This document shows positions 1-5,731 of a DNA stretch of 5,731 nucleotides, piece after piece (the stretch's first letter is position 1; each line of letters opens with the position of its first letter). The translations under genes and the position numbers were made by a program. The stretch is from NCBI GenBank assembly GCA_033791105.1, contig JASJHI010000370.1, positions 1 through 5,731 of the forward strand, written 5' to 3'. Origin of the DNA: JASJHI01 sp033791105. Lineage in GTDB: Bacteria > Actinomycetota > Acidimicrobiia > Acidimicrobiales > Ilumatobacteraceae. Below the pieces are notes generated by a model. It did no database searches. It was not told the DNA's origin and saw only the letters and a program-made list of their open reading frames with translations.

Positions 1-819
1 GGTGAGCATCGATGTCAAGTCAGCCTCGCACCCCCACATGATTCCCCGGTCCTCGAACAGCAGATTCCACGCGAGGCACGGAGTGGTTGGCGAGGTCGCC
101 GATTCGTTGAGGCAGTTGATACCGGCGGCGATCACCTCACCCGCCTCGTCGAGCTCGTCGTTGAGCGCCACGTACAACCGCATCGCTTCCAGACGAGCGG
201 TCGGGCTGAGGTCGAGGATTGGTATGCGGCCCTCCCACCGTTGCCACGCATCGTCGACGCGCGCCTCGGGTACGGCTGCGGCGCGAGCGGCGAGCTCACG
301 GAAGCTGCGACGCTCCACGGTGACGCCGAGCTTCTCGGTGACGAGACCGACGCACTCGTCCTCCCACCAGTAGAACCGTTTGAAGATGTCGGGCTGCATA
401 CCCGCCCCGAGGTCGTCTTGGTAGGCGAGCATCGATCCGTTGCGCATCTGCGACTTGACAGCGAGCGCCCGGCAGACGTCGTGGCTCTCGGCGAGCGACG
501 TCGGTGCGATCGTGTCGACGCCACGGCGCCGGAGGTGGTCGCGGATTTCCCAGTCCCACATCGAGACGGTGCCGAACTCGGAAGTGATCACCAGGATCGG
601 GTGGTCGATACGCCGGAACGACTCGACCATTCGATACGCGAGGCCATTGAGGTCGGGAACGATGACAGCGTCGACATCGTCACTGACCGGCTGGTCGATG
701 TGGACGGGGTCCGCCCACATCACATAACCGTCGAGCACGCGTTGGAGGTGCTCGAGTTGGCGATGGAACGGGGTGGTCGGCTCATCGTCGAGGTACAACG
801 GGGCGAGGGTAGGGATCAC
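1..819 (-). CDS. L-fucose/L-arabinose isomerase-like protein (N-terminal part, cut by window edge)
   Basis: This reading frame stays open for 273 codons to the left edge, so the C-terminus is missing. It starts at a GTG that overlaps the stop of the upstream dehydrogenase gene (GTGA), with GGAAAGG seven bases before it. Residues 50-92 form a Rossmann-like segment with a TSEFGTVSMWDWE stretch at 79-91. Near the edge, residues 235-239 read NCLNE and 264-267 read CEAD. These match the regions carrying the two metal-binding acidic residues of the fucose/arabinose isomerase fold. The Glu239-Glu265 spacing of 26 is close to that of E306/E333 in E. coli AraA. The family interconverts aldoses and ketoses with a divalent metal in the cytoplasm. 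The acidic residues lie nearer the N-terminus than in AraA or FucI, suggesting one of the shorter fucose-isomerase-like proteins. The third ligand, a His, would lie beyond the window. The fold assignment is fairly secure; the substrate is unknown. Confidence 0.75.
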   Translation of the reverse strand, partial: MIPTLAPLYLDDEPTTPFHRQLEHLQRVLDGYVMWADPVHIDQPVSDDVDAVIVPDLNGLAYRMVESFRRIDHPILVITSEFGTVSMWDWEIRDHLRRRGVDTIAPTSLAESHDVCRALAVKSQMRNGSMLAYQDDLGAGMQPDIFKRFYWWEDECVGLVTEKLGVTVERRSFRELAARAAAVPEARVDDAWQRWEGRIPILDLSPTARLEAMRLYVALNDELDEAGEVIAAGINCLNESATSPTTPCLAWNLLFEDRGIMWGCEADLTSMLT

Positions 820-1889
820 CTGATGGCCTTTCCGTCTGGGGTGGGGGTCAACACGACCTTGAGCGCAGTGGCGTCCTGGACCTTGTCGACCGCGTCGGCG
901 AAGTCCTCGAGCGCGACGATGTCGGAGATCATCCAGTCGAGGGACAGGACCCCGCTGTTGATCAACGCTGCGGCATCCCGGCAGTTCTGGTTGGTCGACG
1001 CGGTCGTCCCGGCGACGAGCAGCTCCCGGTAGTGGATGATGTTCGAGTCGATCTCGACCATCGGGCGGCTCTTGGGCAGACCGCCGAAGAACAGCACCCG
1101 TCCGCCCGTTCCGGCGAGCTCGATCGCAGACGTCTGGATGGCGTGGACCGGGGCCGCAGTGATGACCACGTCGACCCCTGCGCCGCCGGTCAGGTCCGCG
1201 ACCAACTCGGCCGGATCGTGGGTGGTCGGATCGATCACGTGGGCCGCGCCGGCCGTCGTCGCGGCCTCGCGTCGCTCGTCGGATGGTTCGGAGCAGATGA
1301 CGACGGACGCCCCGCTCGCCTTGGCCAGCGCGACGTGGAGTAGCCCGATCGGTCCACCGCCCGCCACGAAGACGATGTCACCGAGACCGAGGTGCACTTT
1401 CTGCTGGCCGCGCAGCACACACGCGAGCGGCTCGATCAATGTGCCCGTCGCCGGGTCGATCGACGAATCGAGCGGGATGAGATTGCCCCGTGCGACCGCC
1501 ATGCTCGGCACGACGAGGTGGTCGGCGAACGCTCCGTCGCAGGTGATGCCGATGCCCTCGGTGCGCCGGCAGAGATTCTCGTTGCCGCTCGCACAGTGGC
1601 CGCACGCACCGCAGCCGATGTTCGGTGCGACAAATACTCGATCGCCGACGCCGACTTCGTCGATCTGAGCGTCGGCGGAGAGCTCGACGACGCGCCCGAT
1701 GATCTCATGGCCGGGAACACGGCCGAAAGCGTGTTCGTAGGCGGAGTGCTCTCCCTTGTAGATCCGGACGTCGGTGCCACAGACTCCACAACCTTCGACC
1801 CTCACGCGCGCCTCGCCGGACCGCAGATCGGGGTCGGCTCGGTCCTCGAGTCGGAAGGTCTTCGGTCCGTCGTAGGCGACAACCCTCAT
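816..1889 (-). CDS. Zinc-dependent medium-chain alcohol/polyol dehydrogenase
   Basis: This 357-residue protein has the usual length for the medium-chain dehydrogenase family, which oxidises alcohols or polyols to ketones (or aldehydes) with NAD(P). The N-terminal GroES-like domain holds the catalytic zinc ligands: Cys37 in GVCGTD, His61-Glu62 in PGHE, and Glu153 in EPLACV, the last typical of sorbitol- and threonine-dehydrogenase-type members. The structural zinc site is complete, with Cys93, 96, 99 and 107 in C-x2-C-x2-C-x7-C spacing. The nucleotide-binding turn is GGGPIG at 177-182, and Glu201 near the end of the next strand suggests NAD rather than NADP. The ATG overlaps the stop of the upstream oxidoreductase (ATGA) and has AAGGAG seven bases ahead. 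The stop overlaps the next gene's GTG. All key residues are present, so it should be active. The operon points to a sugar or polyol substrate, which cannot be specified. Confidence 0.93.
   Translation of the reverse strand: MRVVAYDGPKTFRLEDRADPDLRSGEARVRVEGCGVCGTDVRIYKGEHSAYEHAFGRVPGHEIIGRVVELSADAQIDEVGVGDRVFVAPNIGCGACGHCASGNENLCRRTEGIGITCDGAFADHLVVPSMAVARGNLIPLDSSIDPATGTLIEPLACVLRGQQKVHLGLGDIVFVAGGGPIGLLHVALAKASGASVVICSEPSDERREAATTAGAAHVIDPTTHDPAELVADLTGGAGVDVVITAAPVHAIQTSAIELAGTGGRVLFFGGLPKSRPMVEIDSNIIHYRELLVAGTTASTNQNCRDAAALINSGVLSLDWMISDIVALEDFADAVDKVQDATALKVVLTPTPDGKAIR
827..833 (-). promoter_or_regulatory. Ribosome binding site of the isomerase-like gene
   Basis: GGAAAGG, seven bases before the GTG at 819 and inside the last codons of the zinc dehydrogenase. 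It supports a GTG start; no ATG lies close by in this frame. Confidence 0.5.
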
Positions 1890-2962
1890 GCGCCGGCTCC
1901 TTCGGTGACCTGCCAGCTCGGGATGGCCACGGGGTCGAGCTCTGCGAGTTCGACCGTCCGCCGCTCGAGGATCGAGTACGTACCTGCAATGGTCAATGCG
2001 ACCGCTCGCTCACCATCCTCGAGTCCGACCCTCGGGGGGTGGCCGTCGATCACATCGACCAACTCGGTCATCTCGCGGACATACGCCGCGGCAAACCGGT
2101 CGCGCCACGAGGGGAAGACCGCATGGTGTTCGCGCCGGTCCGTCGCCGGTATGTACGAGAATCCACCTGGGCCATTGTCGCCGACCCGCGCCATGCCCGC
2201 CGTACAGGTCACTTCGACGCGGGCGTCGTAGCCATAGTCGGCGGGGCAGACGCCAGCGATCGATGCGCGCGCGCCGCTGGCGAACGTCACCGTCGCCAGC
2301 ATGGTGTCGTAGAAGTGTTCGGCCGTGGCTCCCCGCTCGGCGCCCTTGAAGTTCGAGACGCGGACCTCGATGTCCGTCGGCTCGGAGTCGGCGAACCAGC
2401 AGACCGTGTCCATGTCGTGGCTGTTGACCTCGGCGATCATGCCGTTGGATGTGCGGATGTCGTTCGCCCAGGCCGGGGGCAGGCCTGGACCATGCGTCAG
2501 CGACTTGATGATCATCGGGATGCCGATGTCACCGCTGCGCAGGAGCGCCGCGGCATCGATGAACCCTTGGTCGAAGCGGCGCATGAAGCCGAGCTGTACG
2601 GGTCGACCGGCCCGATCCGCGGCGGCGCTGATCACCCGGCACTCGGCGATGTTCATCGCCATCGGCTTCTCGAGGTGGACGGCGAGGCCGGCACCGAGGG
2701 CAGTGACCGCAATGTCACGATGTGTGAACGTCGGTGTCGTGATGACGACTGCGTCGAGGTCGTCGTCGTCGAGCGCCTCCTCGAGCGACGCACACACGCG
2801 GTCGACGTCGAATTCGGCGGCCAGTTCGGTGGCGAGCGCGACGTTCGGGTCGACGATCACAGCGACCTCAGCTCGATGACCGACGTGGTCACTCGTGTTG
2901 CGTGTGTGGAGGCGGCCGACGCGTCCCGCGCCGACCATGCACAGTCTCTTCCTGTTGATCAT
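1886..2962 (-). CDS. Gfo/Idh/MocA family oxidoreductase (second copy, inositol-dehydrogenase-like)
   Basis: This 358-residue protein has the normal family length. The family oxidises or reduces sugars, inositols and their derivatives using NAD(P). The N-terminal Rossmann fold has GAGRVG at 11-16 and ends its second strand with Asp38, which favours NAD. The EKP signature is at 98-100, with Lys99 as the expected catalytic lysine. The second active-site motif reads EVNSH at 178-182, so Glu178 replaces the Asp of the usual D-x3-H while His182 is kept. An in-frame extension reaches 3046, but the ATG at 2962 is preferred: it sits just before the Rossmann strand, has GGAGAA ahead of it, and overlaps the kinase stop as ATGA. 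The stop overlaps the dehydrogenase start in the same way. Family membership is clear. Inositol or another cyclic or sugar substrate is possible but cannot be resolved. Confidence 0.93.
   Translation of the reverse strand: MINRKRLCMVGAGRVGRLHTRNTSDHVGHRAEVAVIVDPNVALATELAAEFDVDRVCASLEEALDDDDLDAVVITTPTFTHRDIAVTALGAGLAVHLEKPMAMNIAECRVISAAADRAGRPVQLGFMRRFDQGFIDAAALLRSGDIGIPMIIKSLTHGPGLPPAWANDIRTSNGMIAEVNSHDMDTVCWFADSEPTDIEVRVSNFKGAERGATAEHFYDTMLATVTFASGARASIAGVCPADYGYDARVEVTCTAGMARVGDNGPGGFSYIPATDRREHHAVFPSWRDRFAAAYVREMTELVDVIDGHPPRVGLEDGERAVALTIAGTYSILERRTVELAELDPVAIPSWQVTEGAGA
1897..1902 (-). promoter_or_regulatory. Ribosome binding site of the zinc dehydrogenase
   Basis: AAGGAG, seven bases before the ATG at 1889. 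It is the strongest such site among the overlapping genes and lies inside the 3' end of the second oxidoreductase gene. Confidence 0.65.
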
Positions 2963-4515
2963 GGGGACGATTCTCCACTCGTTGGGGACGGGTTGGGCGA
3001 AGGTGGATCGACCGGGCGGTATCCCTCGGCGAGGTGTGTGGCCCACCTGGCGTAGTGGTGGTGCAATCGGTCATACGTTGCGCTCGCCTGCGGGTCCGGG
3101 CGGATCGCTGCGTCGAGCTGAGCGGCGGGGACGGCAGGCAGGTCGTGGCCGAGCGAGGCGATCGCCACGAGTGCGGCACCACGGGTGCCCGCGTCGGCGC
3201 CGACGATCGGGATGTATTCGGCGCCGAGCGCGTCGGCCTTGATCTGATTCCAAATCCGACTCTGAGCGCCCCCTCCCGCGCCGATCACCCGGCGAAGGCG
3301 CCAATCGGGTTGCAGCTCGTGGACGATGTCGAGATACGAGCGGTACTCGAAGGCGATCGATTCCAACGCCGCACGAGCGATCTCGGCGCGGCCGTGTGAA
3401 TGAACAAGCCCAATGATCGAGCCACGCATGTTCGGTGCAGCCGGGGTGACTCGCCCGTCGAAATGGGGTGACATCGACAACCCGGCGCAGCCGGGTTCCG
3501 CAGCTTCCGCCGCCTCGTCGAGCGCTCTGTAGGCCGATTCGTCGAGGACACTGAATCCGAGAATCTGGCGACACACCCACTCGATCACCTGGCCGGCACC
3601 ACCCACGTACGCCAAGGCATACCAGCGACCAGGAACCGCGGCGCGCATCGTCATCAGCGTGCGGTACTCGATGTCGGCGACGAACTCGTCGGTTCCGGCC
3701 GCGAACACCGCTGCGGTGCCCGCGACGTCGAGCGCCGTGCCGGGTTCCAGTGCGCCCGCGCCGAGGGCACTCGCCGCCGTGTCGCCACAACCGGCAGCGA
3801 CCGGGGTCCCCGCCCCGAGCCCGAAGTCGGCCGCCGCGGTTGCCGTGAGTTGTCCGACGATGTCGGTGCTCTCGACGATCTCGGGGAGCAGCTCGTGGTT
3901 CAGACCGAACGACTCGACCAGCTCTGCGTTCCACCGGGCGTTCGCGACGTCGCTGACCGACGCGAAGTGGAGGTGCGTCGGATCGATGAACGCCGAGTTG
4001 CCGTCGCGGCCGCACGCGATCGCGGTGACATAGCCGGCGGCGGTCACGAAGGACGCCGCCGCCTCGCAGACCTCGGGACAGTTGCGTTGCCACCAGGCCA
4101 TCTTCGGCCCGATGCTGATCGTGGGGGCACACCCCGCGGAAGCGATCACGTCGTCCGCCAGCGGCGCCAATTCTTCGACGACGTCGCCGCACCGTGTGTC
4201 GAGCCATGAGTCGAACGGCGCCAACGGAGCGTGGTGTCGGTCGACGATGCCGACCCCGGCCATCTGAGCCGAGAAGGCGATCGCCTGCACGCCGTCCGGA
4301 TCGATCCCGCTCTCGACAACGCACCGACGACACTGCCGGGCGGCGACGCGGTAGAACGCGTCGAGATCCTGTTCGGGCCGCCCGGGCGCGAGATGGTTGA
4401 CACCGAGCGGGGCGTTCGACGACGCGACACGCACCCCCTCGAGGGTGTAGATCCCGGCCTTGACCATGCTCGTTCCCAGGTCGATGCCGACAACGAGGTC
4501 GGCGGGCGCGCTCAC
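2959..4515 (-). CDS. FGGY-family carbohydrate kinase (xylulokinase-like)
   Basis: This 518-residue protein fits the FGGY family, whose members transfer the ATP gamma-phosphate to a sugar or polyol in the cytoplasm. It shows the N-terminal phosphate loop DLGTS at 12-16, the sugar-binding segments SAQMAG at 82-87 and SWLDTR at 103-108, and the catalytic Asp245 in GCGDT. The second phosphate motif is AGTA at 265-268, and the adenosine motif GAGGGAQ begins at 412, followed by a GTRGAA turn. The frame is open up to 4752, but that extension is Arg-rich and overlaps the upstream gene. The GTG at 4515 is chosen because it lies just before the first strand and has GAGGAA nine bases upstream. The C-terminal 19 residues are rich in Pro and Ser. 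The stop overlaps the next start (ATGA). SAQMAG differs from the GQMHG typical of xylulokinases, so the substrate may be another ketose or polyol. Confidence 0.92.
   Translation of the reverse strand: MSAPADLVVGIDLGTSMVKAGIYTLEGVRVASSNAPLGVNHLAPGRPEQDLDAFYRVAARQCRRCVVESGIDPDGVQAIAFSAQMAGVGIVDRHHAPLAPFDSWLDTRCGDVVEELAPLADDVIASAGCAPTISIGPKMAWWQRNCPEVCEAAASFVTAAGYVTAIACGRDGNSAFIDPTHLHFASVSDVANARWNAELVESFGLNHELLPEIVESTDIVGQLTATAAADFGLGAGTPVAAGCGDTAASALGAGALEPGTALDVAGTAAVFAAGTDEFVADIEYRTLMTMRAAVPGRWYALAYVGGAGQVIEWVCRQILGFSVLDESAYRALDEAAEAAEPGCAGLSMSPHFDGRVTPAAPNMRGSIIGLVHSHGRAEIARAALESIAFEYRSYLDIVHELQPDWRLRRVIGAGGGAQSRIWNQIKADALGAEYIPIVGADAGTRGAALVAIASLGHDLPAVPAAQLDAAIRPDPQASATYDRLHHHYARWATHLAEGYRPVDPPSPNPSPTSGESSP
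2971..2976 (-). promoter_or_regulatory. Ribosome binding site of the second oxidoreductase
   Basis: GGAGAA, with the GGAG core ten bases before the ATG at 2962, embedded in the last codons of the kinase. It supports this start over the one at 3046. Confidence 0.5.
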
Positions 4516-4522
4516 CTGGCCG

Positions 4523-4528
4523 TTCCTC
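4523..4528 (-). promoter_or_regulatory. Ribosome binding site of the kinase
   Basis: GAGGAA, with its GAGG core nine bases before the GTG at 4515. It lies in the 53-base gap after the first oxidoreductase and decides the GTG over the longer in-frame extension that starts at 4752. Confidence 0.6.
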
Positions 4529-4568
4529 GACGCCGGATCGTGTCCAGTGGTGATCTCACGACCGGTCC

Positions 4569-5729
4569 TCAGCCGACATCGACACGACGGCCCGTGGCCG
4601 CGGACTCGCTCCCAGCAGCGAGCACTTCGACCTCCTTGAGCCCGTCGTAGAAGTTGGGGGCGATCGCCGTTCCGTTGGCGACCGCGTCGACGAAGTCGAC
4701 GACCGCGTGATGGAACTCGTGCTCGTATCCGATGACATGCCCAGGCGGCCACCAGTTGGCGATGTAGTCGTGCTCTCCGGCCTCGGTCGCGATGATCGTT
4801 CGGAACCCTTGGGCGTGGGCCGGATCGTCGCGCAGGAAGAGCTGCAGCTCGTTCATCCGTTCGAGGTTGAACACGATGCTGCCCTTGCTGCCGTAGATCT
4901 CGAAGTAGTTGTAGTTCTTGCGTCCCGGCGCGAAGCGGGAGGCCTCGAAGGACCCGAGCGCGCCGTTCTCGAACTCGGCGAGCATGAACGACGCATCGTC
5001 GACCGTGACCTCGCCCATCTCAGCGCCGCCGCCCGATCCGGCGGTGAATGTCGCCGCGTCGGCCCCGGGCAGTGGGCGTTCCTTGATGAACGTCGTCATC
5101 ATCGCCGTCACCGACGAGATATCGCCGACCAGGTAGCGGGCAAGGTCGATGCTGTGCGAGTTGAGGTCGCCGTGAGGACCCGAGCCGGCGGTCTCTTTCC
5201 GGAGGTGCCACGTCAACGGAAAGTCCGGGTCGACGATCCAGTCCTGCAGGTACGTGCCCCGCCAATGGAAGATCCGCCCGACGCTTCCGTCGTCGATCAG
5301 CCGTTTGGCGAGACGGACCGCGGGGCAACGGCGGTAGTTGTGGTTCACGTAGTGGACGACCCCGGCGGACTCGGCCGCGTCGTACATCGCTTGCGCCTCC
5401 TCGACCGTGCTCGCGAACGGCTTCTCGCAGAAGATGTGCTTGCCGGCCTCAGCGGCGGCGACGGCGATCTCGCGGTGCATGTGGGTCGGCACCGAGATGT
5501 CGACGATGTCGACGTCTTCGCGCTCGATGACCGCGCGCCAGTCAGTCTCGGTGTCCTCCCACCCCCAGCGTTCGGCGAAGGCGGTGAGATCCTCCTTTTT
5601 GCTTACTCAGGTCACCTTGAGGACCTGTGTCGTCGCCATGTAGAAGAACCTAGGCGCGTTCGACCAATCTTTGCTGTGGGGCTTGCACATGTTCTTGGTA
5701 CCGTTGATTGCTAAGTTCAGCGAAGTCAT
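4569..5729 (-). CDS. Gfo/Idh/MocA family oxidoreductase (first copy), N-terminus interrupted by in-frame TGA
   Basis: The frame is clean from 5606 down to the TGA at 4569. It contains FCEKP at 100-104 (catalytic Lys103 expected), the catalytic DLNSH at 188-192 (Asp188, His192) and a C-terminal substrate-binding beta domain. Numbering assumes the ATG at 5729, giving 386 codons, a normal family length. The only start codon in the clean part, GTG at 5492, would remove the whole first half of the Rossmann fold. Upstream of it the same frame reads as a plausible family N-terminus (NGTKNM at 9-14, WSNAPRFF at 22-29, VLKV at 36-39) and runs through a TGA at codon 41. The gene is therefore either a pseudogene or correct only apart from sequence errors at this end. 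The family acts on sugars or inositols with NAD(P); the substrate is unknown. It is the first gene of the operon within the window, 53 bases before the kinase. Confidence 0.85.
5607..5609 (-). other. In-frame TGA at codon 41 of the first oxidoreductase
   Basis: The codons on either side lie in the same frame and both read as family-like protein (VLKVT before, AFAERWGW ten residues after). From memory, relatives carry a Cys followed by Gly at this point, so a TGC or TGT to TGA change explains it with one base. The other four genes are ordinary, and three of them as well as this one end in TGA, so TGA is a normal stop here. Confidence 0.8.
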
Positions 5730-5731
5730 TG

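Noticed and set aside
241..1032. Long plus-strand ORF (263 codons) opposite the isomerase and dehydrogenase genes
   Set aside because: Antisense shadow in high-GC DNA: it has no recognisable motif, while the minus strand carries clear enzyme motifs.
2753..2775. GTC-type triplet repeat
   Set aside because: It encodes the Asp run near residues 65-68 of the second oxidoreductase and is ordinary high-GC codon use, not a separate repeat element.
2039..3055. Plus-strand ORF of 338 codons
   Set aside because: It lies opposite the second oxidoreductase, is rich in Arg, Asp and Val as expected of a mirrored frame, and shows no domain.
3071..4333. Minus-strand ORF of 420 codons inside the kinase, in another frame
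   Set aside because: Very Arg-rich, and the kinase frame at the same place carries every expected FGGY motif.
4516..4568. Possible promoter or terminator in the only intergenic gap
   Set aside because: No stem-loop with a T run and no clear -35/-10 pair; only a ribosome binding site is visible.
4516..4752. Longer N-terminus for the kinase
   Set aside because: The extension is Arg-rich, overlaps the upstream gene and has no family similarity; the GTG at 4515 has a ribosome binding site and sits at the usual distance from DLGTS.
4569..5492. GTG at 5492 as the true start of the first oxidoreductase
   Set aside because: It would remove the nucleotide-binding loop and first strands, and recognisable family sequence continues upstream in the same frame.
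5591..5600. Perfect Shine-Dalgarno-like AAAAAGGAGG just after the in-frame TGA
   Set aside because: No ATG, GTG or TTG follows at a usable distance in frame; the bases encode Lys-Lys-Glu within the protein.
5580..5609. Possible SECIS hairpin after the TGA
   Set aside because: Only short TGAG/CTCA or GGTGA/TCACC pairings with large loops can be drawn; not a credible SECIS element by eye.
4707..5714. Plus-strand ORF of 335 codons opposite the first oxidoreductase
   Set aside because: Mirror frame of a gene with intact EKP and DLNSH motifs; no domain of its own.

Overview
The window is about two-thirds GC and strongly G/C-biased at third codon positions. It carries five genes, all on the minus strand and packed almost without gaps. 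The style fits a high-GC bacterium, possibly an actinobacterium; the lineage is a guess, since no rRNA or other marker gene is present.

Layout in the direction of transcription (right to left). (1) 5729-4569: an NAD(P)-dependent Gfo/Idh/MocA-type sugar oxidoreductase. Its N-terminal 40 codons are readable in frame but are interrupted by a TGA and look substitution-damaged. (2) 4515-2959: an FGGY-family carbohydrate kinase. (3) 2962-1886: a second, clearly different Gfo/Idh/MocA oxidoreductase. (4) 1889-816: a zinc-dependent medium-chain alcohol/polyol dehydrogenase. (5) 819-1: the N-terminal 273 codons of an L-fucose/L-arabinose-isomerase-like protein, cut by the left edge. Genes 2-3, 3-4 and 4-5 overlap by four bases each (ATGA, ATGA, GTGA). 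Genes 1 and 2 are 53 bases apart, with no visible terminator. The whole set reads as one operon whose promoter lies beyond the right edge.

The genes suggest catabolism of an uncommon sugar, polyol or sugar derivative. Three dehydrogenases could oxidise or epimerise hydroxyl groups, the isomerase could interconvert aldose and ketose, and the kinase would phosphorylate the resulting ketose (or polyol). No transporter, regulator or aldolase lies in the window, so the substrate cannot be named.

The most notable observation is at the right end. The first gene continues in frame upstream of the open part of its ORF to an ATG at 5729, through a TGA at codon 41 where I expect a Cys. That stretch also shows many non-conservative changes in an otherwise conserved motif, a GC drop (44 of 91 bases at 5641-5731 against 42 of 60 at 5521-5580) and more A/T-ending codons. 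Sequence error near a contig end or real gene decay explains this better than UGA recoding. There is no convincing evidence for a wholly new system.
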